Assembly (NCBI RefSeq): GCF_033971885.1
Contig: NZ_JALBUS010000006.1
Span: forward strand, 49,729-113,728
Length of the DNA stretch: 64,000 nt
Source: Absicoccus intestinalis
GTDB lineage: Bacteria > Bacillota_I > Bacilli_A > Erysipelotrichales > Erysipelotrichaceae
Direction: 5' to 3'
Both the position numbers and the translations under genes were made by a program. Below the pieces are notes generated by a model that was given only the letters and a program-made list of their open reading frames with translations, searched no databases and had not been told where the DNA came from. Shown piece after piece: positions 51,918-60,223 of this stretch; within the stretch, counting starts at the first letter, position 1; every line of letters begins with the position of its first letter.

Positions 51918-52502
51918 TCAACACAAATATTGCTTAGACAATTTTTCATATTTCTGTTGATTTTCTACTTCTCCTTTATTTTTATATTGGATAGAGAGAT
52001 AATAACATGCAATTCCTTTTTGTTCGTCTTTCATATTTTTCATTTGATCAATAAATAGATCAATATAAGCTGAACTTTTATTAAAAATGATATTAAACAA
52101 CATTTTGGACTCATTTATGATTGTCTTATTTGTGAGATGTTTTTCCATCGCACTAATAATGTTTTTGCATTCATTCTTATTATTATCCTGCAAATAATAA
52201 TTAAACATTTTGGTTAAAAATTCTTGATCATCGAGCGGTTTCTTATGTATATCCCGCATTTTATGATATTGACCATTTATCTTATCTTTATTCCTTTGCA
52301 TTAAATAACAATTTAATTTAAGATTTTCACGATTATATGCTTTTATTAACATTCTGGTAGATGTTTTATCTAATTCTTTTTCAAGCCTTTGATATTGCTC
52401 AGTTTGTATCAGTCGCCAAATCTTATGTTTCTTAATTTGTCGTAAAACAAAAATAAGAAATATCAATACCAATAATCCATAGAAAGCATTCAAATTTGGC
52501 AT
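51918..52502 (-). CDS. Membrane-anchored hypothetical protein
   Basis: A 194-residue protein with one N-terminal membrane segment (FYGLLVLIFLIFVLR) and a long cytosolic helical part rich in Lys, Asn and Gln. The spacing of helices (e.g. EKELDKTSTRMLIKAYNREN and IACYYLSIQYKNKGEVENQQ) resembles TPR-like repeats. I do not recognise a family. It lies 30 bases after the second mannitol-dehydrogenase-like gene, so it may be the last gene of the operon or independent. Confidence 0.6.
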   Translation of the reverse strand: MPNLNAFYGLLVLIFLIFVLRQIKKHKIWRLIQTEQYQRLEKELDKTSTRMLIKAYNRENLKLNCYLMQRNKDKINGQYHKMRDIHKKPLDDQEFLTKMFNYYLQDNNKNECKNIISAMEKHLTNKTIINESKMLFNIIFNKSSAYIDLFIDQMKNMKDEQKGIACYYLSIQYKNKGEVENQQKYEKLSKQYLC

Positions 52503-52532
52503 AAATCAATCCTCCAACTACTATTCTTTCTA

Positions 52533-53594
52533 CTAAATTCTTCCCTTCTTATTTTTGAAAAGATCATCAACATACTGTGTAATCATATCCTGTTGTTTTT
52601 TTGGAAGAATTTTAAAATAATCTGAAGGCAATTTCTTTAATGTATTGGTCTTTTCACCATAATAAATTGCGCTAGCAGCTACTAAAAGCAAATCTTTGCT
52701 AAAAACACCATATTTATTCATAATTAACAATGGTGCTATGATTCTTTCCTTCTCACCTAATTTTCGGTCAACATCTCGTGCATTTCTTTCCACTGTATCA
52801 ATAATCTCTTTATTTTTAAATTTTCGAATGGCTAAATTAGAAAAACGTTCTTGTTCTTTTTCCGCTATATTATATTCTCTGCAAATACACTGATTTAAAG
52901 TGTGTACAATGTTCTGAATACATAAATTGATATCTTCATCATTTGCTGCATCACTGTATATTTCATATCCTTTATAGTATCCCAAATAAGATATAATGGC
53001 AGAAATACAATTATAAGTATAGATTTTCCGTTGCATCAATATATCCAGATGTTCTTCAGGAACTAGATTTTCATAGTTAAGTTTATGACCTAACGCAATC
53101 GCATCATATGGTAAATAATCTAAATCTTCACTAAATATATCCAGTGAATTCTTCTCTTTAAGGGTCGTACAAAAAATAATGGCTTCTGCCAAATGTACCC
53201 CTGGTATACTTTCTATTGCCGACAATTCTCTTTTTACATTTACGCCATTTTCGCATAAAACAATGTCTATGCTTTTTTCTGTGTTTTTTTTCAATGCACT
53301 TTCAAGTGGTTTGGTCAACTCTTTTAAATGGTTTCTCCCAATGCTTATCATAATTAAATTTGCATTGCTTAAGGAATCCATAGCTTCAGAGGAATTGATA
53401 TCATAAGCTTCAAAGTTGTTTAAAGTCATGGGTGACCTTGTTGAACCAAATGATACTGAATATTCTTTTCTCTCTTGAAGTTTTTTTACCAATTCATCAT
53501 TTTTGTCTAAAAAAATCACTCTATCATTTCTAAAAAAACGATTTATAAAGCCTCTTCCTGTTTGTCCGGCTCCAATACATACTATATTAGACAT
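52533..53594 (-). CDS. Mannitol-1-phosphate 5-dehydrogenase-like enzyme, paralog B
   Basis: A 353-residue polyol-type long-chain dehydrogenase. It has N-terminal nucleotide fold NIVCIGAGQTGRGFINRFF, middle block IVLCENGVNVKRELS and C-terminal helical domain with NCISAIISYLGYYKGYEIYSDAANDE. The family (mannitol-P, fructuronate, tagaturonate reductases) uses a conserved lysine in a Kx4Nx2H motif; here YTYNCISAI gives the Asn but the Lys/His pair is less obvious (RKIYTYNCISA), so activity may differ. Overlaps paralog A by 8 bases. Confidence 0.8.
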   Translation of the reverse strand: MSNIVCIGAGQTGRGFINRFFRNDRVIFLDKNDELVKKLQERKEYSVSFGSTRSPMTLNNFEAYDINSSEAMDSLSNANLIMISIGRNHLKELTKPLESALKKNTEKSIDIVLCENGVNVKRELSAIESIPGVHLAEAIIFCTTLKEKNSLDIFSEDLDYLPYDAIALGHKLNYENLVPEEHLDILMQRKIYTYNCISAIISYLGYYKGYEIYSDAANDEDINLCIQNIVHTLNQCICREYNIAEKEQERFSNLAIRKFKNKEIIDTVERNARDVDRKLGEKERIIAPLLIMNKYGVFSKDLLLVAASAIYYGEKTNTLKKLPSDYFKILPKKQQDMITQYVDDLFKNKKGRI

Positions 53595-54768
53595 GATTTT
53601 TCACCAAACCTTCATTGCTGATTCTTTCCACCGCTTTCAAAACTTCCTGATATAAGACTTCATCTGCATCCAATTTACATACGTTTTTTAACACGTATTC
53701 AATTCCTTTTTCACGACGTATCTTTTTTAATTCCATTGCAGATTCATCAGTAGGCTCATCAAAAAATAATGCTTCTGCAATGGTAGTAATTAACGTTTCT
53801 GGGTAAATACCATGTTTTAATGCCATACGACTTGGTGCAATCAATCTATCTTTAGGCCCTAATTTGCGAAGCGGATCCTTGGCATGTCTTGTGATCTTAT
53901 CAACAATAGTCCAATCACAATATTTTTTTCTTGCTCGTTTTGAAAATTCCTCTTGATCTTTTGGATCTACGCCCAATTCAGCAACCAGTGTCTGATTGAT
54001 TTCTTTATATGTTTTATCTAATATCTTAGAAATTTCTGGACTGTTTGCTGCTTCGGCTAATATCTCATACCCAAGTAAATATCCTGTATAGGCTATCACT
54101 GCATTACTCGTATTGTTTGTATACATCTTTTGGATCAAAAAATTTCCAAAATGATCTAATGCTTCAATACTTTGGATTTCGGGAATATCTGTTATAAGTC
54201 TTGATCTATCAATTGGTAAATACCAATAATTTTGAACCCAAACATCCAATGGATACTTTTGTGCCAATTTTTCATCTGGTTGTGTTGCAGTGCGCATAAG
54301 TACCCCTTCCGTAATCCCAATATATTTGTTAAAGAGATCTTTATTTTCTACACTCAGATTCTTATATAGGGGATCTTTCAAGGTATTAGCTGCATCAGCC
54401 CAATTTTCACAAACAATAATATTCTTTTTTATTTTTGGTATTCCATATAACTCAAAAATAGAAGATAAACAATTAGCTACATTTATTAAATTCTTACCGC
54501 CCACTGACACAAACGCAATATCAGCTTCTTTAAATGCGTCAAAAACTTCCTGACTTTCATTAAAATTCAGTGCGCTTATTCCCGTAATGACACTATCTAA
54601 TGAAGCATCCCCTAATACATGGACATGGTATTTTTTATCCGTATTTACTTTATCAATAATGGGTTGATATACGTCAACAAATGTTATTGCAAAGTCACTC
54701 AAATATAGTAATTGTCCGACAAATCCTCTAGCAATTTTTCCACATCCAAAAATGATTGCTTTTTTCAT
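53587..54768 (-). CDS. Mannitol-1-phosphate 5-dehydrogenase-like enzyme, paralog A
   Basis: A 393-residue NAD-dependent polyol-phosphate dehydrogenase: AIIFGCGKIARGFVGQLLY at the N-terminus, FVSVGGKNLIN, IIVCENWADAANTL, and the C-terminal catalytic region QKMYTNNTSNAVIAYTGYLLG. The lower substrate motif KxxxxNxxx differs from mannitol dehydrogenase (no obvious catalytic His after Asn). The length fits MtlD. It shares little direct sequence with paralog B, so the two probably act on different intermediates. ATGA overlap with the DHQ-synthase-like gene. Confidence 0.85.
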   Translation of the reverse strand: MKKAIIFGCGKIARGFVGQLLYLSDFAITFVDVYQPIIDKVNTDKKYHVHVLGDASLDSVITGISALNFNESQEVFDAFKEADIAFVSVGGKNLINVANCLSSIFELYGIPKIKKNIIVCENWADAANTLKDPLYKNLSVENKDLFNKYIGITEGVLMRTATQPDEKLAQKYPLDVWVQNYWYLPIDRSRLITDIPEIQSIEALDHFGNFLIQKMYTNNTSNAVIAYTGYLLGYEILAEAANSPEISKILDKTYKEINQTLVAELGVDPKDQEEFSKRARKKYCDWTIVDKITRHAKDPLRKLGPKDRLIAPSRMALKHGIYPETLITTIAEALFFDEPTDESAMELKKIRREKGIEYVLKNVCKLDADEVLYQEVLKAVERISNEGLVKNHV

Positions 54769-55796
54769 ATTCTATTCTTCTCCAAATGATTTCTTAGCCA
54801 TTCAAGCGTAACATCTTTGAAATATCCCTTTCCAATTTCATCCACTTGTACAATAGTCACTGTAGAACCATTATATTTCTTATCACTTTTAATTAATGAA
54901 ATGACTTGATCAATATCATAATCAATATGAGTTGGCATCCCCATTTTTTCTAATACCTGCTTAATTTTATCTCTAAGATCTATATTCTCTAATATCATAA
55001 GCATGCCTAAACCAACACATTCACCATGATAATATTTGGGCATTTCTATACTTTCAATGGCATGTCCCAAGGTATGTCCAAAATTTAGTAACTTTCTTAA
55101 ATTAGCTTCTTTTTCGTCTTTTTCCACTATTTTTCTCTTGACATTCAATGCTCTGATAACAATTTCTTCAACATCTGAAGGAGGAATACTTTCATTAAAA
55201 TCTGTTATATGTGTCCAAAATATATCAAAGAGTTTGGAGTCTCGAATTAGACCAGCTTTCAATGCTTCGACTAATCCACTGTAATATTCACGTTTTGTCA
55301 AGGTAGCTACTGTGTTTAAATCAATAAATACATTAGATGGTTGATAAAAAGATCCAACATTGTTTTTAATATGATTCAAATCGACTGCTGTCTTACCACC
55401 AATACTTGAATCTATTTGTGATAATGTAGTCGTTGGCAAGGAAACAACTTGAATTCCCTGCAAATAAATACTTGCAATAAATCCTCCTAAATCACCGACA
55501 ACTCCACCGCCTACAGCAAACATCAAATCTCCTTTTTCAAAACCCATCTGTGCCATCCATAAAACAATTTCCTCAACCGATTGCAATGACTTGGATCCTT
55601 CTCCTTGTGGGATGACCTTGAGATATGGATGGGGGCACTGTTCTTCAATGACTCGAACATATTGCTTTGGAACTCCATCATCGGTTAAGATTAGCACGCG
55701 TCTATTTAAATCAACATATTTATCGATGTGAAAGCGAATGTCTCTTTCAATAAAAATATTGCTCTTTTGCTTTTCCATCTTAATAAAAGTTCCCAT
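54765..55796 (-). CDS. 3-dehydroquinate synthase-like sugar phosphate cyclase
   Basis: A 343-residue member of the AroB superfamily (DHQ synthase, EEVS, DOI synthase). NAD and catalytic blocks are complete: AVGGGVVGDLGGFIASIYLQ, LPTTTLSQIDSSIGGKTAVD, KNNVGSFYQP, SGLVEALKAGLIRD, KRKIVEKDEKEANLRKLLNF, GHTLGHAIES with zinc histidines, YHGECVGLGM and KSDKKYNG. It should oxidise, eliminate phosphate and cyclise a C7 sugar phosphate. It may simply be the AroB of the shikimate pathway, but no other aro gene is present and it is embedded in a PTS operon, hinting at another substrate. Confidence 0.88.
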   Translation of the reverse strand: MGTFIKMEKQKSNIFIERDIRFHIDKYVDLNRRVLILTDDGVPKQYVRVIEEQCPHPYLKVIPQGEGSKSLQSVEEIVLWMAQMGFEKGDLMFAVGGGVVGDLGGFIASIYLQGIQVVSLPTTTLSQIDSSIGGKTAVDLNHIKNNVGSFYQPSNVFIDLNTVATLTKREYYSGLVEALKAGLIRDSKLFDIFWTHITDFNESIPPSDVEEIVIRALNVKRKIVEKDEKEANLRKLLNFGHTLGHAIESIEMPKYYHGECVGLGMLMILENIDLRDKIKQVLEKMGMPTHIDYDIDQVISLIKSDKKYNGSTVTIVQVDEIGKGYFKDVTLEWLRNHLEKNRI

Positions 55797-55837
55797 AATG
55801 CAACCTCCTAAATAAGACTAGGCCAGTGTTATCTGAC

Positions 55838-56485
55838 CTAGTTTTCATTAGCAATTTTTGTGAAAATTTGGGCTCTTCGAGTCAATTCATCAAAATTATT
55901 CTCTTGAATTGACTTTTTATCTAATAATCGACTGCTAATGCCAGCTCCACAATATCCCGCTTGTAAAAAAGTACCGAAATTTTCTTCATTAACACCAGCA
56001 GTTGCTAAAAATTTGACATGATTGATTGGCCCTTTAATATCTTTTAGATAATGGAGTCCTAACCATCCAGCTGGAAATATTTTAACCAAATCGGCTCCAG
56101 CATCGTGCGCTGTTAAAATTTCACTTGGTGTCATTGCTCCTGGAATAGAAACAAGTCCAACTTCTTTTGTTTTCTTTATTACATCAATATTTACGTTCGG
56201 CGATAAACAAAATTCTCCACCGGCATATTTCGTAGCTAATACATGGTCAATACAAGTAACTGTTCCTGAGCCTACTTTCATATCTGGAAAATGTTCTTTA
56301 ATCAAACGAATCGCGTCTGTTGTTTTCACAATCGCATCTGGATCGGATTGATCAAATGTGACCTCCGTCATTCGAATTCCTCCGTTATATAGGGCATCAA
56401 TGGATTTTAACAATGTTTCGCCATAATATCCCCGACAAATAACTAAAACCTTATGATCTTCGATAAATTTTACAACTTCATTCAT
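55838..56485 (-). CDS. KDPG/KHG-type 2-keto-3-deoxy aldolase
   Basis: A 215-residue class I aldolase of the Eda family. KVLVICRGYY begins the barrel; RMTEVTFDQSDPDA carries the proton-relay glutamate; KVGSGTVTC is the phosphate/loop segment; and the Schiff-base lysine is in ADLVKIFPAGWLG near 135. It cleaves 2-keto-3-deoxy sugar acid phosphates to pyruvate plus an aldehyde phosphate. AAGGAGG lies upstream. No KDG kinase or dehydratase is nearby, so the substrate must come from the operon's own enzymes or from elsewhere. Confidence 0.9.
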   Translation of the reverse strand: MNEVVKFIEDHKVLVICRGYYGETLLKSIDALYNGGIRMTEVTFDQSDPDAIVKTTDAIRLIKEHFPDMKVGSGTVTCIDHVLATKYAGGEFCLSPNVNIDVIKKTKEVGLVSIPGAMTPSEILTAHDAGADLVKIFPAGWLGLHYLKDIKGPINHVKFLATAGVNEENFGTFLQAGYCGAGISSRLLDKKSIQENNFDELTRRAQIFTKIANEN

Positions 56486-56502
56486 CCTTCGTTTGCCCTC
56501 CT

Positions 56503-56976
56503 TTATACATACTTCGCTACATCTTCTTCAGAATCTGATTGAACGACTCTAAAGAAAACTTTTATACCTTTATCAATAAGAGTTCTTAAATCTTTTTTCT
56601 CCTGGGGACTAGCAGATATATTCTTATATAATGATGTTCTACCGGCTTTTGCACCAATTCCACCGACATTGATCGACTCAATTTTCACACCATTATTGAC
56701 CAATTCAACCAAGACCCCGGGCGTTTTCACCAAAATAAAGATTCGTTTTCCATTGTCATCACCCTTTAAATAATCGATGGCATCGGATGTATTAAACACT
56801 TGCAAATTAATGGTTGCTGGTACACTTGATTTCATGATCATTTGAATGAAAGGATCTTTCGCAACTCCATCATCAACAATAACAACTTCTGAAGCTGATG
56901 CATTTTGAATCCATTGCGTCATAACTTGACCGTGTATCAATCGGTCATCAATTCTTGTCCATACGATATTTTTCAT
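56503..56976 (-). CDS. PTS mannose/fructose/sorbose-family subunit IIB
   Basis: A 157-residue IIB with phosphohistidine in TRIDDRLIHGQVMTQW near residue 15 and the typical DDGVAKDPFIQMIMK strand. It transfers phosphate from IIA to the sugar moved by IIC/IID. Its start overlaps the 2-hydroxyacid dehydrogenase stop (ATGA), so that dehydrogenase is locked between PTS genes. Confidence 0.93.
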   Translation of the reverse strand: MKNIVWTRIDDRLIHGQVMTQWIQNASASEVVIVDDGVAKDPFIQMIMKSSVPATINLQVFNTSDAIDYLKGDDNGKRIFILVKTPGVLVELVNNGVKIESINVGGIGAKAGRTSLYKNISASPQEKKDLRTLIDKGIKVFFRVVQSDSEEDVAKYV

Positions 56977-57914
56977 AATTGGTCTCCTCTATCTATATGA
57001 AAATAAGCTAAAATATTATTAACAGCTGCATTAGTCATTTTATTGATCGCTTCAACACTCACGGCTGCAGTATGTGGGCTCAGTACAACATTGTCCAACT
57101 TTTCAAATTCAGTATTAATATGCGGCTCCTGAGCAAATACATCTGTACCATATCCATAGATCTCTCGATTTTTTAACACATCGAGTAATGCATTTTCATC
57201 AACCAAAGATGCCCTAGCTGTATTGATTAATACTGTGTCTTTATTCATCTCATGTAATTCTTTATATCCAATCAGCGGGCTGCCATCTGGATTTCCTGGT
57301 ACATGAAGAGTAATAACATCAGCTATCTTATAAATTTCACTTGGTTCAGCTACATGAATATCATTTGCTTTACAATATGCTTCATCTAAAAATTTATCGT
57401 ATCCATAAATTTCACAATCAAATCCTTTTAATCGTTTTACAACTTGTCTTCCAATCGAACCTAATCCAATAACGCCTACTTTCTTATGACATAAATTTAA
57501 TCCTGTTTCTTTTTTCCAAACTCCCTCCCTAAGATGGCGATCTACATTGCAAATATGACGAATAGTCGATAACATTAATCCAACCGCATAATCAGCTACT
57601 GCTTCGGTATTACAATTCTTAGTAATAGTTACTTTAATTCCTCTTCGTTTTGCCTCATCTAAATCGATATTATCAATACCTACTCCATATCTAGAAATAA
57701 TTTTTAGCGATTTAGCCTCATCTAAAACTCTTTTATTTAAAATATCCGATCCAAGAATAATGGCATCTACATCTTTTACTTCGCCCATCATTTCGCTTTC
57801 ATTCATGATATGGTGGTATCTATTATTAATAACTTCCCATCCTAAAGATTCCATAAATTGTTTGGGCTTTGAATCAAATTTTCCAAAACTATTTGATGTA
57901 ATCAAAACTTTCAT
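56973..57914 (-). CDS. D-2-hydroxyacid dehydrogenase (phosphoglycerate dehydrogenase-like)
   Basis: A 313-residue NAD enzyme: ISRYGVGIDNIDLDEAKRRG, nucleotide fold VGVIGLGSIGRQVVKRL, catalytic arginine in LINTARASLVDE, glutamate in DVFAQEPH and the histidine in LSPHTAAVS. There is no ACT domain, so it is unlikely to be serine-pathway SerA. It would interconvert a 2-keto acid and a D-2-hydroxyacid. Its position between IIB and IID genes is unusual and implies a role in this sugar's metabolism. Confidence 0.88.
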   Translation of the reverse strand: MKVLITSNSFGKFDSKPKQFMESLGWEVINNRYHHIMNESEMMGEVKDVDAIILGSDILNKRVLDEAKSLKIISRYGVGIDNIDLDEAKRRGIKVTITKNCNTEAVADYAVGLMLSTIRHICNVDRHLREGVWKKETGLNLCHKKVGVIGLGSIGRQVVKRLKGFDCEIYGYDKFLDEAYCKANDIHVAEPSEIYKIADVITLHVPGNPDGSPLIGYKELHEMNKDTVLINTARASLVDENALLDVLKNREIYGYGTDVFAQEPHINTEFEKLDNVVLSPHTAAVSVEAINKMTNAAVNNILAYFHIDRGDQL

Positions 57915-57924
57915 ATACGCTCCT

Positions 57925-58752
57925 TTAGATAATTCCTAATAATCCACCCACAATGCAAACGACAAAGATACCTACGATCACTTTATTGATACTGACCTTT
58001 TTAATTGCAATCAACCAATATACCAACATAACGGCACAGAATGGTAACAAGTTTAAGATGATTGCATCTAAAATATCCGTTTGAACCGCTAATGTTTTTT
58101 GACCAAGAATTAATTTAAGAGGAGTAGACAGTTTTACCGTGCTGGCTGCTAAAGCGCCAATTGTAACAGCTCCCATAGAAGTAATCAAAGTCATGATCTT
58201 CTCCATTCGATTTCCGGAGAAAAATTCTGCGATATAACTGCTACCTTTTTGATACACTTTATTATAAAGTGTATAACTAATTCCCCAATTCAATGCCAAT
58301 GTAACGGCCATATAGAAAATGGGTGCAATCAAATTTCCAGCTTGTCCCAAAGAAATAGCAATGGATCCAATAATTGGAATCAAAGTTCCTTGACGAAGCG
58401 TATCTCCAACTCCTGCCAGAGGTCCCATTAAGGATGTTTTTACTGCACTGATTGCTTCTCCTTCGATTTCTGCTCCATTTGCTTTCTCTTCTTCCATGGC
58501 GATAACAGCGCCTAAAATAACGGGTCCTACTAACGCAAATTCTGAATTATAAAATTCCATATGCCTTTTACAAGCTTCGATTTTTCCTTGTTCATCATCT
58601 GCATATAATTTTTCAATGATATTTCTCATTCCTGAAAAGAAGCCCGGGGCTTGAAGACGCTCATAACTACAACAAGCCTGTGCAAAAAATTGAAATCTCC
58701 AATACGCTTTGTTCAAATCCTTTTTTGTCAAAGTAATCTTATTGTCTGCCAT
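57925..58752 (-). CDS. PTS mannose-family subunit IID
   Basis: A 275-residue IID: LTKKDLNKAYWRFQFFAQAC at the start, the NSEFALVGPVILGAVIAMEE segment and SLMGPLAGVGDTLRQGTLIPI, both diagnostic, then C-terminal hydrophobic segments. It forms the membrane channel with IIC. AAGGAGG precedes the ATG, 1 base after the IIC stop. Confidence 0.94.
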   Translation of the reverse strand: MADNKITLTKKDLNKAYWRFQFFAQACCSYERLQAPGFFSGMRNIIEKLYADDEQGKIEACKRHMEFYNSEFALVGPVILGAVIAMEEEKANGAEIEGEAISAVKTSLMGPLAGVGDTLRQGTLIPIIGSIAISLGQAGNLIAPIFYMAVTLALNWGISYTLYNKVYQKGSSYIAEFFSGNRMEKIMTLITSMGAVTIGALAASTVKLSTPLKLILGQKTLAVQTDILDAIILNLLPFCAVMLVYWLIAIKKVSINKVIVGIFVVCIVGGLLGII

Positions 58753-58753
58753 G

Positions 58754-59509
58754 CTAATCCTCCTTAAACTTCAATTCTGCATATACCCAAGCGAAGATAC
58801 CAGCAAATACTGCAATGACTAACATACTTAATCCCGAATACGTATATAAGAAAAATCCTAATACGAAGAACAGTAAGATACCTCTACGTGTGTTTAACAT
58901 CATTAATAACATACCAATACCAATAGCAGGTAATAAGCCTCCAATAGCAGTTAGAATATGAAGTGGCGTTCCAGATAACATCGTAATAGCACTTTGAACA
59001 ACGGGTGCTCCTAAATAAACCAAAATAGCTACTGGAATTGCAGTCACACAATAAGCAAAGATTTGAGTTGGCCACAACTGCCAAAAAGCCATCTTTTTCG
59101 TATCTCCAACTTCGGCATATTTATCCATTTTATGAACAAAGTAAATATCTACCGTTTGACGCAGTGTCCAAATCATCGTTCCCATAATTCCAAGCGGAAC
59201 AGCAATCGCAATAGCTGCTTGCGCACTTGATCCAGAACTCAATGCTAATGCAGTACCAACAATTCCACCAATTCCGGCATCGGCTGGTAATGTACCACCA
59301 GCATTGACAAATCCTAAATACAACGTATTAATTGTTGCACCAATAATACAACCTTGAACAACATCACCTAAAATCAATCCTGTAATCGTTCCACAAACAA
59401 TTGGTTGTCGTATCGAGACACTTCCCAGCCCCGTCAATAACGGCGTACCATTATTCGTCAAATAATACAGAGAACCAAGAAGAATCGCTTGAATAATTGA
59501 AATGTGCAT
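58754..59509 (-). CDS. PTS mannose-family subunit IIC
   Basis: A 251-residue polytopic protein of the PTS EIIC sorbose family: IIQAILLGSLYYLTNNGTPL, RQPIVCGTITGLILGDVVQG and NAGGTLPADAGIGGIVGTAL are typical. Works with IID for uptake. Second gene of the operon. Specificity within the mannose family (hexoses, amino sugars, Amadori compounds) is not readable. Confidence 0.93.
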   Translation of the reverse strand: MHISIIQAILLGSLYYLTNNGTPLLTGLGSVSIRQPIVCGTITGLILGDVVQGCIIGATINTLYLGFVNAGGTLPADAGIGGIVGTALALSSGSSAQAAIAIAVPLGIMGTMIWTLRQTVDIYFVHKMDKYAEVGDTKKMAFWQLWPTQIFAYCVTAIPVAILVYLGAPVVQSAITMLSGTPLHILTAIGGLLPAIGIGMLLMMLNTRRGILLFFVLGFFLYTYSGLSMLVIAVFAGIFAWVYAELKFKED

Positions 59510-59523
59510 ATTTTTCTCTCCTT

Positions 59524-59943
59524 CTAATATTGAATTTTATCTTTCAAACTCAAAATACTTTTTGGACCAATTTCCAAACAGCTATTCTTAAGTTCTTCTA
59601 AATCTTTGTATGATACACTTGTAGCAACTTCTAAAAGCATTGGTAAATTTACACCTGTTACGCACTCAGCTTTTACAGTATCTTTCAGTTCATATAATCC
59701 TCGTGCTATCGCATTATACGGACTACCACCAAATAAATCCGTCAATATAAGAACGCCTGATCCATTCGATTCTTTATCCAATTTTTCTACAGCTTCTTTC
59801 ACCGTGTCTTTCAAATCGTCAACACTGTCTCCATGATATAGACCATAACTTTCAATTAACGGTGTAGTCCCCATAATTAAAGCTGCACTACTTACCAGAG
59901 ATTTAGCTAAATCTCCGTGTGTAACTAATAGCAAAGCTACCAT
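59524..59943 (-). CDS. PTS mannose-family subunit IIA
   Basis: A 139-residue EIIA-man domain with the phosphohistidine at residue 9 in LLLVTHGDLAKSLVSSA and the ILTDLFGGSPYNAI block. Separate from IIB. First gene of the operon; GGAGGGTG precedes the ATG. I find no sigma-54 motif in the 280 bases upstream; that spacer has repeated ATTTTACAC elements and the promoter of the divergent regulator. Confidence 0.93.
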   Translation of the reverse strand: MVALLLVTHGDLAKSLVSSAALIMGTTPLIESYGLYHGDSVDDLKDTVKEAVEKLDKESNGSGVLILTDLFGGSPYNAIARGLYELKDTVKAECVTGVNLPMLLEVATSVSYKDLEELKNSCLEIGPKSILSLKDKIQY

Positions 59944-60175
59944 TTAACACCCTCCAGATTCTAAAAAGATTATCATGATAATTTTTACAATTTTAAAGTA
60001 TCATTGATATTCTTCTATGTAAAATTTCGGCATATATTACACACAATTTTTAGTGTTGATTTATATATGACCTTTTATTTATGAAATATTCTAATTTTTA
60101 TTTGTTGAAGTAAGCGTTTTCTTTCGCATTTTACACTCTAAAAAGAACATAAATGTTATTTTATGAATTTTATCA

Positions 60176-60204
60176 TTCAATTTTACACACTGTTTTATTA
60201 TAAT
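60176..60204 (+). promoter_or_regulatory. Sigma-A-type promoter of the divergent regulator
   Basis: TTCAAT (weak -35), 17-base spacer, TATAAT at 60199-60204, 20 bases before the ATG. The spacer contains TTTTACACAC, related to ATTTTACACTC near 60128, possible binding repeats. Confidence 0.55.
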
Positions 60205-60223
60205 GTTGAAAAAGAGGTAGCCT

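Noticed and set aside
59944..60223. A sigma-54 promoter for the mannose-family PTS operon
   Set aside because: No GG-N10-GC motif with adequate flanks on the minus strand was found, in line with the degenerate activator.
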